This document shows positions 19,573 to 29,127 of a stretch of DNA of 64,000 bases, piece after piece (position 1 is the first letter of the stretch; every line of letters starts with the position of its first letter). Where the stretch lies: assembly GCA_021740915.1 (NCBI GenBank), contig JAIOYW010000001.1, positions 248,001-312,000 on the forward strand, in the 5' to 3' direction. The notes under the pieces are model-generated. The model saw only the letters and a program-made list of their open reading frames with translations. It did not search any database and was not told where the DNA came from. A program made the translations under genes and the position numbers. Origin of the DNA: Ignavibacteriales bacterium (GTDB lineage: Bacteria; Bacteroidota; Ignavibacteria; Ignavibacteriales; Melioribacteraceae).

Positions 19573-22500
19573 TACGCTTCCTCCGAATGAGTGTTTCTTA
19601 GTTTCGCTATATATGTAACATTTGGACGCACATTGAGATAGTCCAGGACATGATATGCCAGATCATGCTCAACATGTTTGGCAACATCAGATTGCTTGTC
19701 ATTGAGATCACCGAAATAAATAGCTTCTGACGGACAGGCAGTCTGACAAGCAGTCTTTACATCCGTTCCTTTAAGTGTCCGGTTATCCTTTATTGCCTCA
19801 CTTCTTGCATCCATAATTCTCTGAATACAGAAAGTGCATTTTTCCATAACACCACGTGATCTGACTGTAACCTCAGGATTATTCAGCAGACTAAACAGGT
19901 CATCATGATAATAAGCATCGGCAAAATGATCTCTGAAATTATAAAAATTAAATCTTCTGACTTTGAACGGACAGTTATTTGAGCAATATCTTGTGCCAAC
20001 ACAGCGGTTATACGCCATCTGATTAAGACCATCCGGACTATGATTTGTTGCATTGACCGGACAAACATTCTCGCATGGTGCATTGTCGCAATGCTGACAA
20101 AGCATAGGTTGGTTGCTTATCACAGGTTCATCGGGAGTCCCGGAATAATATCTATCTATTCTCATCCAGTGCATTTCACGTCCACGGAGCACCTGATCTT
20201 TACCAACAACGGGGATATTATTTTCAATATTGCAGGAAGTGATACATGCAGTACAGCCGGTGCATTTGTTTAAGTCAATTGTCATTCCCCACTTAAGACC
20301 TGAATATTCCTGTTCGGCGGTAATACTGAATATTTCATGTTTCTCATGATGCAGAAAGTGTTTGTCCTTTTTATATTCTTCGAGTGTACCTTCACGGATA
20401 ATATTCCTAATAAGATGAATATCTTTCACACTATCATCGTCCAGGGAATGATGCTCCTGAGTTGAAGCCAGAGCCAAAGTGTCACCAGTCTTCTGAATTT
20501 TAACCCCGGATCTTACATATTTTCGTTTATCTGAGTTTTTTCCAACAAGAATAAAAGCATTTTTCCCAACTTCCTTACCGACTTCACCACAAACCTGGCG
20601 CCCATAACCCAATTCAACGGTGATAGTATTATCATCATTCCCGGGCTGTTCAAGAACAGGAATTTTTATTGAAAATTCATCAGAAATGAGCTCAATAACA
20701 TCATTATTTTTCAAACCATTCTCAGATGCAAATTTCGGCGAAACGGCTGCGTAATTATCCCAGGCAACTTTGCTCACCGGATGAGGAATTTCCTGAAGCC
20801 AACCATTATTTGCAAATCTTCCGTCATAGACATTGAAGCCTGGTTTCAAAACAAGGCTGATCCCGCTTGCAGTCGAAATAACTTCCGATGGAAGCACAGC
20901 TATATTAAATCTTTTTAAGGTTATCTGATCATCCGGCAAGGAAACAACGCCATCGTGAAGTGAAGCATACCAATAATTTTTTCCAGAGAGGGTGCTCCCC
21001 GATTTTGTATAAATTGACTCCTCAAAATTTGTGATAAGATATTCATGATAAGCCTCGAATCTGAACTTGCCCTGTATCCATGAAAGTAAGATCCCCTCAC
21101 GCTGACGTGAATTAAAAATTGGCATAATCACGGGTTGCTGGAGTGAATAAACTCCGTTCCGTGCATAATAATCACCCCAGGATTCGAATTGATGATTAAT
21201 TGGTAATATATAGTTTGATAGAGCCGAACTTTCATTTTCACTTGTCGTAAGTGTGATGACATCGTCAACTTTTTTCAATAATTCATGATACTTGTAGGCA
21301 GGCGGTAATGTGTAAACCGGATTCACATCGTAGTGAATAACGGCGGTAATTTTTCCAGAGTTTATCCCTTCCTCTAATTTTTCTAATGATCGAACGTCAC
21401 TAAATGACTCTGAGGCATATGACTTGCTAAAATCGTATTGAGCTTGGTTTCCAAGCAATTCATTCAAAAGATTGATCAGAATATGATCATCTTTGGCTAA
21501 ATGGTCACCACCAATTACTAAGCCTTTTCCAGAATATTTGATTAAATCACTTAACAAATATTCGACTTTTATTTTATCAAGATTATATTTCCCGGCAATT
21601 GAAGCAATATCAGCACCCTTAAACGACACACCGAAAAATTCATCTGAGACGTCAGTTTTTCTTATAACCTCATTTACAAGCGCGGCAAGAAATTCTGTCA
21701 TTGCTTCTGGTCGCATTTTAAGTCTGTAATCAGCATTCATCCCGGTCATCGTCATCCCACTTTCAATAGCATAATGACGTGACAACGATCCGTTCGTTTT
21801 TACATCTCTGGCTGATGCATAAGCGGCGGAATTTTCGATAAACGCACCTTCGGAACCAAGGAAATCCGAATCAAAAGAGACAATTAACTGAGCATTTTCG
21901 ATTTTGAAACCTGGAAGAGGCATCTGATCATAACAAGCCTGCCAGGCATCTTTTTTGGTCAGATTATTTATAGCATCAACCTTATAGAACTCAACGGCTG
22001 AAAATGCTGTTTTTAACTCTCTGAATAACTTTGCCTGCGTGGGAGAAAAGACAGAATTTGTTAACAGAGCCACTTCTTTACCAGTTTCAACAGCTTTTTT
22101 GAGAATGCCTGATATTTCAGAATCAACCTTATCCCAGGAAATTTTACTTCTCCTGAAAAGCGGGTATGAAATTCGATCCGGATCATACAGATCGAGTATT
22201 GAGGCTTGCCCCTTCGAACAAATTTTCCCGCGATTTATCGGATGATCAGGGTTTCCCTCAATTTTTATTGGCCTACCCTCGCGTGTTTTAATAATGATAC
22301 CGCAATGGCTCGAACACCCGGTACAAGTTGAAGAATAATAGTTAGGAGTACCCGGAAGGAGTTCAGCGGGACGCTTATTATAAGGAATGATTTCACCTTT
22401 ATCTCTGTAATCTGTGCAGGCAGTTGCTGTAAAAGCAGCTGAAGCTGTTAAGAGCGCCAGAAATTTTCTGCGGGAAAGTCCGCTTAATTCTGATGGATCG

Positions 22501-22619
22501 AAATCATCTGTTACACCATCCGTAAACTCATTCGCCTTTAATTTAAGTACTTCAGGATCATCATGATAGTCCCGGAGACTTTTCCAAAAATTTTTATTTT
22601 TTTCTGAATTAGACATCAC
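19572..22619 (-). CDS. actB: ACIII iron-sulfur subunit ActB (molybdopterin-oxidoreductase-like)
   Basis: The 1015-residue protein carries a Tat-type signal in the middle of its N-terminus (SRRKF at residues 49-53). A lipobox-like TATAC with Cys68 suggests a lipid anchor. A molybdopterin-oxidoreductase-like domain (about 95-720) is followed by a ferredoxin-type domain with four Cys clusters ([35 protein letters not shown], then CTFC with CQTACP). ActB conducts electrons in ACIII and is not expected to bind Mo. The N-terminal domain still shows a CTGCSSHC pattern (Cys99, 102 and 106) typical of an Fe-S site in true Mo enzymes. Between it and actA sits a 57-residue gene. Confidence 0.95.
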   Translation of the reverse strand: MMSNSEKNKNFWKSLRDYHDDPEVLKLKANEFTDGVTDDFDPSELSGLSRRKFLALLTASAAFTATACTDYRDKGEIIPYNKRPAELLPGTPNYYSSTCTGCSSHCGIIIKTREGRPIKIEGNPDHPINRGKICSKGQASILDLYDPDRISYPLFRRSKISWDKVDSEISGILKKAVETGKEVALLTNSVFSPTQAKLFRELKTAFSAVEFYKVDAINNLTKKDAWQACYDQMPLPGFKIENAQLIVSFDSDFLGSEGAFIENSAAYASARDVKTNGSLSRHYAIESGMTMTGMNADYRLKMRPEAMTEFLAALVNEVIRKTDVSDEFFGVSFKGADIASIAGKYNLDKIKVEYLLSDLIKYSGKGLVIGGDHLAKDDHILINLLNELLGNQAQYDFSKSYASESFSDVRSLEKLEEGINSGKITAVIHYDVNPVYTLPPAYKYHELLKKVDDVITLTTSENESSALSNYILPINHQFESWGDYYARNGVYSLQQPVIMPIFNSRQREGILLSWIQGKFRFEAYHEYLITNFEESIYTKSGSTLSGKNYWYASLHDGVVSLPDDQITLKRFNIAVLPSEVISTASGISLVLKPGFNVYDGRFANNGWLQEIPHPVSKVAWDNYAAVSPKFASENGLKNNDVIELISDEFSIKIPVLEQPGNDDNTITVELGYGRQVCGEVGKEVGKNAFILVGKNSDKRKYVRSGVKIQKTGDTLALASTQEHHSLDDDSVKDIHLIRNIIREGTLEEYKKDKHFLHHEKHEIFSITAEQEYSGLKWGMTIDLNKCTGCTACITSCNIENNIPVVGKDQVLRGREMHWMRIDRYYSGTPDEPVISNQPMLCQHCDNAPCENVCPVNATNHSPDGLNQMAYNRCVGTRYCSNNCPFKVRRFNFYNFRDHFADAYYHDDLFSLLNNPEVTVRSRGVMEKCTFCIQRIMDARSEAIKDNRTLKGTDVKTACQTACPSEAIYFGDLNDKQSDVAKHVEHDLAYHVLDYLNVRPNVTYIAKLRNTHSEEA

Positions 22620-22624
22620 TATAC

Positions 22625-22798
22625 CTACTTAATTCGTTTAACTGCTTCGGGGTGAGCGTTTATTTTAATATCTCTGGTATGCAAGCGTTTTGGAATTTTG
22701 TTTGCGAAAGGAAACCATGAGGATATTATGACAGCAAAAAATGAAAATCCTGAAAGCTGTAAAAATTTTCTTCGATTTCTCATAAGATTAAATTTCAT
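22625..22798 (-). CDS. 57-residue Tat-signal-like mini-protein in the act cluster
   Basis: This short open frame fills the gap between actA and actB. It begins with ATG at 22798 and ends with TAG at 22625, encoding MKFNLMRNRRKFLQLSGF, then a hydrophobic stretch (FFAVIISSWFPFA) and a basic hydrophilic end (KRLHTRDIKINAHPEAVKRIK). The RNRRKFLQL segment has the form of a twin-arginine motif, and the following hydrophobic core fits a Tat signal or a single membrane helix. The stop lies six bases before the actB start, so it reads as part of the operon. It has no haem or metal motif. It could be a small ACIII subunit, an assembly factor or a cleaved leader. Whether it is expressed is not known. 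Confidence 0.6.
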   Translation of the reverse strand: MKFNLMRNRRKFLQLSGFSFFAVIISSWFPFANKIPKRLHTRDIKINAHPEAVKRIK

Positions 22799-22813
22799 TA
22801 TAATTCTCCCATT

Positions 22814-23383
22814 TTACCTGTGACAGGCAAAACAATTTTCAGGACCTTGATTAACTTTTTCTAAATACGGAAGATTTTCATGTGGATTCCTATGACAGTC
22901 GAGACAAGCAGTCATAGTAAAACCTTTTACCTGCCCAACCTTTTCCATACGAGCAATGTCGCCATGGCAGGAAATACACTCAACTCCCCTGTTTATATGA
23001 ACAGAGTGATTAAAATAAGCATATTCAGGCACTTGATGTATTCTTTTCCATGGAATTGGTGTACCGTCTTCATAGTACTTTGTAAGTTTAATAATCTCAG
23101 GTTTATCTTTCCTGGCGATTGTATGGCAGTTCATACAAATATTTACGCTCGGGACAAGTGCTTGTCTTCCTTTAGCAACACCTGTGTGGCAGTATTGACA
23201 ATCAATTTCCATCTGTCCGGCATGCAACTGATGGGAAAACTGAATAGGCTGATCGGGCGTATAACCGATACCGTCACGTTCCGCTCTTGAAGCATAAAAT
23301 GTAACGATAAAAGTCACCAGGATCACAAATAGTATAATTGGAACTCTTATTTTGAGAGTGTGGTCTAACAGATATTTATTCAT
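22814..23383 (-). CDS. actA: ACIII pentahaem cytochrome c subunit ActA
   Basis: This 189-residue protein has one N-terminal membrane helix (about residues 14-31) and five CXXCH haem sites at residues 62-66, 83-87, 136-140, 160-164 and 184-188. Five haems after one anchor match ActA, which forms the periplasmic electron wire of alternative complex III. It is the first gene of the run that continues through the oxidase genes. AAGGG lies five bases before the ATG. The 174 bases upstream should hold the promoter of the whole respiratory block, but I see no convincing pair of hexamers there. Confidence 0.95.
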   Translation of the reverse strand: MNKYLLDHTLKIRVPIILFVILVTFIVTFYASRAERDGIGYTPDQPIQFSHQLHAGQMEIDCQYCHTGVAKGRQALVPSVNICMNCHTIARKDKPEIIKLTKYYEDGTPIPWKRIHQVPEYAYFNHSVHINRGVECISCHGDIARMEKVGQVKGFTMTACLDCHRNPHENLPYLEKVNQGPENCFACHR

Positions 23384-23557
23384 TGTAACCCTTGAAATGA
23401 GTTAAACAGGGACCGCTTAAAATATTACTGAATCGCAAAATAAAATTCTCTGTAATAAGGCTGATTAATAAACGACATCATATATTTTTTTCAATCGCCA
23501 ATATATAAATATCCAACAAATAATAAAAACTAAAACTCACTAACTCAGAAAAAGTTT

Positions 23558-24535
23558 TTATTTTTCTCGCTGGATAACGTAATTAGCCAATAGGAAGAGT
23601 TTTTCTCTGGCTTCCGAATCAGGAAGTACCGTCAAAGCACTTTCAGCTTTCGAAATAAATTCTTCTGCAATCTTTTGGGAGTATTCAATTCCGCCATAGT
23701 ATTTAATAAACTGAATAACCTCATTAACTGACTTGTCAGTTATCCCTTGTCGTATTTTTTTCCTCACAGCATCAGAATCTTTTTTGGGAGCAATTGATAA
23801 AGCGTGGATGAGTGGAAGTGTTAGTTTTTTTTCTTTTAAATCTCCCGCTTCTGGTTTGCCAATAATAGAGGATTTGCCTGTGTAGTCAAGAATATCATCC
23901 CGAATCTGGAAGGCCATCCCCACATTTTCACCATAATTCCTCAGAGCTTCCAGATATTCAGGATTCTGAGTAGAGCTTAAAGCTCCGATTTTACAGCATG
24001 TTTCAATCAATGAAGCAGTTTTATCTGAAATTATCCGATAATATGTGGCTTCATCATTATTAAGTTTTCTTGTTTTACTTATTTGAAGTAATTCACCTTC
24101 AGACATCCGCTTTACAGTATCAGTGATTACATTTAGAAAATCATAATCTCCGGATTCAACAGAAAGCATAAGGCCGCGCGCCAGAAGGTAATCCCCCATT
24201 AACACTGATATTTTATTTTTCCAGATAGCGTTTATGGAGGGGAAACCGCGTCGTTTTTCAGCATTATCAACAACATCATCATGGACGAGGGTAGCAGTAT
24301 GAAGCATTTCAACCAGAATGGCTCCACGATAAGTCCGGTCTTCAACCTGATTAACAGCTTTGGCGCTGAGTATAACCAGCAAGGGTCTTATTTTCTTCCC
24401 CTTTTGTCTCACAATATAACCAACGATAAGATCAAGAAGTCCAACTTTGGATTTAAGTGCAAGCTTAAATCTTCCGTTAAACTCTTTCATCTCAGTTTCA
24501 GTAAAATCTATTAATGCTTTAAGGTTTATTTTCAA
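23558..24535 (-). CDS. Polyprenyl diphosphate synthase (long chain)
   Basis: The 325-residue protein is a trans-isoprenyl diphosphate synthase with both aspartate-rich motifs: DDVVDNAEKRRG (first, about residue 86) and DDILDYTG (second, about residue 213). GKKIRPLLV (about residue 49) is the usual substrate-binding start. Such enzymes make the side chain of menaquinone or undecaprenyl-type lipids; the chain length cannot be read here. A product for the quinone used by ACIII is plausible. Its start overlaps the end of tatC by 17 bases. Confidence 0.92.
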   Translation of the reverse strand: MKINLKALIDFTETEMKEFNGRFKLALKSKVGLLDLIVGYIVRQKGKKIRPLLVILSAKAVNQVEDRTYRGAILVEMLHTATLVHDDVVDNAEKRRGFPSINAIWKNKISVLMGDYLLARGLMLSVESGDYDFLNVITDTVKRMSEGELLQISKTRKLNNDEATYYRIISDKTASLIETCCKIGALSSTQNPEYLEALRNYGENVGMAFQIRDDILDYTGKSSIIGKPEAGDLKEKKLTLPLIHALSIAPKKDSDAVRKKIRQGITDKSVNEVIQFIKYYGGIEYSQKIAEEFISKAESALTVLPDSEAREKLFLLANYVIQREK

Positions 24536-25283
24536 TTTTCTTCTGAGATATTTTGCTAACCAAAATACTTATTTCATATAATAAAACCAACGGAACAGCA
24601 AGAATCATTTGGGAAACAGGGTCAGTTCCTGGTGTAAGAATTGCAGCCGTGATCAGAATGATAACAATAGCATGCCTTCGGTAAGTTCTCATAAATTTGG
24701 GTGTCAATATCCCGATCTTTGAGAGGAAAAATGAGAGCATTGGCAGTTCAAAAACAACACCGGCGCCAATGAGCACACTAAGAACGATAGAGAGATATTC
24801 AGTGATTGCAAAATTATTTTCGATTTCAGAAGTTCCGAAAGCAGTTGCAAATTTTAATGAGAGTGGCAGCATTATATAATATGCAAAGATCACGCCTCCG
24901 GCAAAACAGAAGGATGAGAATACAACTATTGATTTAATGTATTTTCTTTCATTTTTATGTAATGCTGGTGAAATAAATGACCAAAATTGATAGAATACAT
25001 TGGGGATGCTTAGGATAAATCCGGCAATCATTGCAAACTGAAGGTAAAGAAATAACTGACCAAAAGGTTTAAGATTTTGTAGTTTAATATTTGCTGTTTT
25101 TGCAGGAAGCAGAAGTATCTGCTCGACAAGAAAATCGACAAATCCCCACGCGATAAAAAAACCGATTAACAGACCAAGTAAACCATATATCAACCTCCAT
25201 CTCAGTTCTTCGAGATGCTGAAGGAAACTCATCTCGATTTCGTGAGATGAAACTTGATCTTTTTCAGGAATCTTTGTGGTCAA
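24519..25283 (-). CDS. tatC: Sec-independent translocase TatC
   Basis: The 254-residue protein has six membrane helices and the TatC landmarks: MSFLQHLEELRWRL at the N-terminus (signal-binding Glu, about residues 19-31), KPFGQLFLYLQFA (about 68) and the AAILTPGTDPVSQMILAVPL segment near the C-terminus. TatC recognises twin-arginine signals and exports folded proteins. Several possible clients are encoded in the window (ActB, the 57-residue mini-protein, the Pao-type Fe-S subunit, PsrA). TatA/B are not in the window. Confidence 0.96.
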   Translation of the reverse strand: MTTKIPEKDQVSSHEIEMSFLQHLEELRWRLIYGLLGLLIGFFIAWGFVDFLVEQILLLPAKTANIKLQNLKPFGQLFLYLQFAMIAGFILSIPNVFYQFWSFISPALHKNERKYIKSIVVFSSFCFAGGVIFAYYIMLPLSLKFATAFGTSEIENNFAITEYLSIVLSVLIGAGVVFELPMLSFFLSKIGILTPKFMRTYRRHAIVIILITAAILTPGTDPVSQMILAVPLVLLYEISILVSKISQKKIENKP

Positions 25284-25293
25284 TGTAATTAAA

Positions 25294-26589
25294 TCAGATT
25301 ATTCCGGGATAAAGCGGAAATTTTTTGCATAAACTTTTTACATCCGCCCTGATCTCAGCAAGTAAAGATTCATTCTCACTGTTAATAATTGCTTTATTAA
25401 TCAACTCAGCAATATAGGTCATCTCCGACTCTTTCATCCCACGAGTTGTGGATGCGGGAGTACCAATCCGTATCCCACTTGTTACAAAAGGACTTTTCTG
25501 ATCAAAGGGAACCATATTTTTATTTACAGTAATACCAGCAAGTTCCAAAGCTTTTTCTGCTTTTTTCCCAGAAATATTTTTATTTGTCAGGTCAATCAAC
25601 ATCAAATGATTGTCGGTTCCTTCGGTTACAATATCGTAATCCATAGACAAAAGTTTTTTAGCCAATGTCTTGGAGTTCGAAATAACTTGTTTAGCATAAA
25701 CCCCGAATTCGTCCTGAAGAGCTTCGCCAAATGCCACAGCCTTCGCCATAATAATGTGCATTAAGGGACCACCCTGAATACCAGGCATTACCATACTATC
25801 GAGAAGCTCAGACATTAATTTCAGTCTGTCACCCTTAAGTGTTTTGATACCCAAAGAGTTTTCTCTATCCTTACCCATCATAATGACGCCGCCTCTTGGC
25901 CCCCTAAGAGTTTTATGGGTTGTAGATGTTACTACGTCACTATACTTCAGCGGATTATCCAGCAGTCCTTTGGCAATAAGTCCAGAAGGATGGGACATAT
26001 CTGTCAGGAAAAATGCGCCGACACTATCGGCAATTTCGCGAAATTTTGCATAATCCCATTCTCTTGAGTATGCGCTTGCTCCTGCAACAATCATTTTAGG
26101 TTTTTCTCTCTTTGCGATATCTGAAATTATATCGTAATCGAGAAGCCGCGTTTTGGGATTCAGGTGATAAGCAACTGAATTATAAATCTGTCCCGAAAAA
26201 TTAACTGGAGAACCATGCGTAAGATGCCCACCGTGATCCAGACTCAATCCAAGTATTTTGTCCCCGGGCTTGAGCAAAGCCATATAAACAGCCATATTAG
26301 CCTGCGAACCGGAATGTGGCTGCACATTTACATATTCGGCACCGAATAGAAGTTTTAGCCTCTCTCTTGCAACATCTTCGGCCTGATCAACAAACTCGCA
26401 ACCACCATAATATCTTTTACCGGGATATCCTTCGGCATATTTATTGGTCAGCACTGAGCCAGCAGCTTCCAGAACAGCGGTACTGACAAAATTCTCAGAA
26501 GCGATCAGTTCCAGATCAAACTGTTCTCTTCCAATCTCCCTTTGAAGGATATCATAAATTTCTTTGTCTCTGCGGATAGCATCAAACAT
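25294..26589 (-). CDS. glyA: Serine hydroxymethyltransferase
   Basis: This 431-residue PLP enzyme interconverts serine and glycine and feeds one-carbon units to tetrahydrofolate. It has the expected length and motifs: LIASENFVS (about residue 27), [11 protein letters not shown] (about 91-101) and the PLP-Lys motif [13 protein letters not shown] (about 222-234). It stands ten bases upstream of tatC in the same direction. Confidence 0.97.
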   Translation of the reverse strand: MFDAIRRDKEIYDILQREIGREQFDLELIASENFVSTAVLEAAGSVLTNKYAEGYPGKRYYGGCEFVDQAEDVARERLKLLFGAEYVNVQPHSGSQANMAVYMALLKPGDKILGLSLDHGGHLTHGSPVNFSGQIYNSVAYHLNPKTRLLDYDIISDIAKREKPKMIVAGASAYSREWDYAKFREIADSVGAFFLTDMSHPSGLIAKGLLDNPLKYSDVVTSTTHKTLRGPRGGVIMMGKDRENSLGIKTLKGDRLKLMSELLDSMVMPGIQGGPLMHIIMAKAVAFGEALQDEFGVYAKQVISNSKTLAKKLLSMDYDIVTEGTDNHLMLIDLTNKNISGKKAEKALELAGITVNKNMVPFDQKSPFVTSGIRIGTPASTTRGMKESEMTYIAELINKAIINSENESLLAEIRADVKSLCKKFPLYPGII

Positions 26590-26603
26590 AATTCACCTGT
26601 TAT

Positions 26604-27863
26604 TTACGGAGCAGTAATGCTCTTACCAATCCAATCGTAACATTTTCCTTCAATCTTAATTACTTCCCCTGAACCGATTTTCCGGAAGAAATAATCTTCC
26701 TGGGAAGGGACAGAATTTGACAGCATCTGAACACGTTCCATTGCTGTTGATGAGTATGCTCCACCAATCCTTCCAGCTTTACGATAAGTTTCGACAGCAA
26801 GTTGATAAACGCACTTATCAATAAATTCAAATTTATCAGAAACGCAACTTCTCGCACTCTGTTCGTATAACTGCGCTTCGATATAATAGGGATAATCCCA
26901 GCCTGAATCGATATTTAATGCCTTTTGTAAATATGACCTTGAAACCGATAATTGATCAATTTTTTTATAAATAAGCGCAAGATTAACATAGTTATCTTTG
27001 TTATCCGGCTGCAGAGTTATCAGTTGTTTATATGCTTTTATAGCATCATCAGTTTTGCCAAGTTTATCATATGCCGTTGATAACTGTTTCCAGTAATTCA
27101 CTACATCAGGTGCTTTTTTCGTAAGGAAAACCAATGGTTCAAGAACCTTTTCATAATCCTGAATTCGTAAACAGTTCGTGGCATATTTCCATGCTTTCTC
27201 GAGATTCTCTTTATCCAAGTCCCAGGCTTTTTTTGTAATTTCAACCAGTTCTTCCGGATTCTCAGCAACTGCTTCCATCCTCTGATTCCACAGCGGATTT
27301 GAGGCATCAACTTCTGCCAGCTTTGAATAAAGATCCAAAGCTTTTAATTTCTCTTCTGTTGTTACGTATAGCTGACCAAGTCTATCCTTATAAAATGAAT
27401 CTAATTCGGAATCTAATTCAATTGCTTTTTCATAAAGAGGAATAACAACTGAAGGTTCAGCACCTAACCATACTTCAAGCACATAACCTTTTTTAGAATA
27501 ATAATATGCTGTGCGTGATTCATCATTTTCTATAGCCTTGTCGTAAACAAAAAGCAAGGTATCTGCAATGATTTTTTTTTCTTCGTCCGAAATTCCCTCT
27601 TTTTCATACTTTGCCCAAAGCATTTCTTCAAATTTTGGGTAGAATTTATATTTCGTGAAACCGGGTTGAACTTCCAGAATAGTCCAGGCATGCTTCATGG
27701 CACTTTCAAAGTCACTGTTTTTATGGTATTCGAACCATAAACTTATTTCTGCGTTCAAATTTATACTGTCTGCACTAACAGTATAAGAGCTAATAATTTC
27801 TGCTTTTGCGGTCGAACTAATTAAAAAAACTGATAGCAAGCTGAGTAATAAAAGCCGTTTCAA
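26604..27863 (-). CDS. Exported TPR-repeat protein
   Basis: The 419-residue protein has an N-terminal signal peptide (about residues 1-21, ending in STAKA) followed by tetratricopeptide-type helical pairs. The clearest repeats are at about residues 265-330 (TDDAIKAYKQLITLQPDNKDNYVNLALIY type). The start is TTG at 27863, chosen because AGGGG lies eight bases upstream and a signal peptide follows directly. An upstream in-frame start at 28010 would run 125 bases into the neighbouring gene. Its neighbours are a PorV-like barrel and a lipoprotein, so a role at the cell envelope is likely. The exact function is unknown. Confidence 0.75.
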   Translation of the reverse strand: MKRLLLLSLLSVFLISSTAKAEIISSYTVSADSINLNAEISLWFEYHKNSDFESAMKHAWTILEVQPGFTKYKFYPKFEEMLWAKYEKEGISDEEKKIIADTLLFVYDKAIENDESRTAYYYSKKGYVLEVWLGAEPSVVIPLYEKAIELDSELDSFYKDRLGQLYVTTEEKLKALDLYSKLAEVDASNPLWNQRMEAVAENPEELVEITKKAWDLDKENLEKAWKYATNCLRIQDYEKVLEPLVFLTKKAPDVVNYWKQLSTAYDKLGKTDDAIKAYKQLITLQPDNKDNYVNLALIYKKIDQLSVSRSYLQKALNIDSGWDYPYYIEAQLYEQSARSCVSDKFEFIDKCVYQLAVETYRKAGRIGGAYSSTAMERVQMLSNSVPSQEDYFFRKIGSGEVIKIEGKCYDWIGKSITAP

Positions 27864-27885
27864 TTTGGAATCCCCTATAATGTTT

Positions 27886-29127
27886 TTATCTCTCTTCCTG
27901 AACGAACCAAAAGTCGCCAAAAGACAAAGTGAAAAATAAATTATAAATATTTTCTTTGATAATTTTCCCTTCTGCTTTTCCTCTTGATGCAAACATAAAA
28001 CCAATATCAAGACGGTTTGTACTGCTTAATGGAATACCTGCGCCTGCTGAAATACCCATCGCAGATAAATCAGTTCCGTCAATTCTGTATTGTGTCTGCT
28101 CATAAGTTAGACCAGCCCTGAGAACTATCTGTTCCCAAAAAGAAAGGAACTGTCCGGGTTTGTAATTATACTCCATCCCCAATGATATTTTTGTCAGATT
28201 CTTTAATTCAACTGGCGTCAAACCATTTGAGCGATATTCTGACCACGGCTGGAAATATAAATCGGCAGTGTACATTAGTTTTTCTTTTTGGTAACTTAAA
28301 CCAAAACCAAGAGAATATGGAAGTTCTGTTTCGATAAGATTCCTGGATAGAGTTTTGGTATTGTATGCTGAAACTGCGACCAGAGCAGTATCTGTCGTCA
28401 GATTAACGGGACCAGAATAAACAAGTCCGGCTAATAATAAATCTTTCGAATTCAAGCCCAATAATTCTGACATATTCGGTGAAATGATTCCAATACGATA
28501 ACCACCGCCAAAATAACTGGATTCATTTGAATAAATAGCTGTATTTACACCTGCAGCAGAAAAATCGGTATTAGACTGAAAATCTATTTTGCCCATGTAA
28601 TATTCATAAACTGCTCCAACTGCCATATCGAAGGGCGTTTTATAAGATAATCCAAAATACGCCTTAGAAATACTGCCCTGGCCACTAAATGTTTCCTCTC
28701 TGTCAGCAGCTGATGACACAACCTCATAATCAACTTTTGTATATGGCAGCAATCCTAAAGAAAGAGTAATTCCTTTGGAATACTTAATTGGAAATGCAAC
28801 TGTAAAACCAGAGAAATGATAGCCGGAATAATATGTTGAAGTTGAAGCGTCCTTTAATCCAAGCCCGTTATAATTTATGCCGGCTTCTGTTCTTGTTATG
28901 GGAATTCCAGCCCATCCAGCCGGATTGTAGCCGCCAACGTTGTATTCACTGTACACGGCTGCACCCAGTTCACCGAAAGCGAGATTTCTGGCAGAGTATG
29001 ATATTAGAGGAGTTCCCACACCTATTCGCGAATAAAGAGACCCACCCTCCCCATAATAATTTCCTGAAATGAAAATTGTAATGGCACTAAAAATAAAAAC
29101 TGATCTTAAAATTTTGTTATGGAGCAT
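27886..29127 (-). CDS. PorV/FadL-like outer-membrane beta-barrel protein
   Basis: The 413-residue protein has a signal peptide (about 1-22) and then a long series of alternating aromatic/hydrophobic strands typical of an outer-membrane barrel. The N-terminal region (ARNLAFGELGAAVYSEYNVGGYNPAGWAGI, in two halves at about residues 46-75) is the pattern shared by PorV, PorQ and the UPF0164/FadL-like family of Bacteroidetes and relatives. PorV helps release type IX secretion cargo; many paralogues exist in this lineage, so the exact role is open. It overlaps the upstream lipoprotein gene by 11 bases. Confidence 0.72.
   Translation of the reverse strand: MLHNKILRSVFIFSAITIFISGNYYGEGGSLYSRIGVGTPLISYSARNLAFGELGAAVYSEYNVGGYNPAGWAGIPITRTEAGINYNGLGLKDASTSTYYSGYHFSGFTVAFPIKYSKGITLSLGLLPYTKVDYEVVSSAADREETFSGQGSISKAYFGLSYKTPFDMAVGAVYEYYMGKIDFQSNTDFSAAGVNTAIYSNESSYFGGGYRIGIISPNMSELLGLNSKDLLLAGLVYSGPVNLTTDTALVAVSAYNTKTLSRNLIETELPYSLGFGLSYQKEKLMYTADLYFQPWSEYRSNGLTPVELKNLTKISLGMEYNYKPGQFLSFWEQIVLRAGLTYEQTQYRIDGTDLSAMGISAGAGIPLSSTNRLDIGFMFASRGKAEGKIIKENIYNLFFTLSFGDFWFVQEER

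Noticed and set aside
22880-23290. A 136-residue open frame on the plus strand
   Set aside because: It is antisense to actA, whose five haem motifs prove the other strand.
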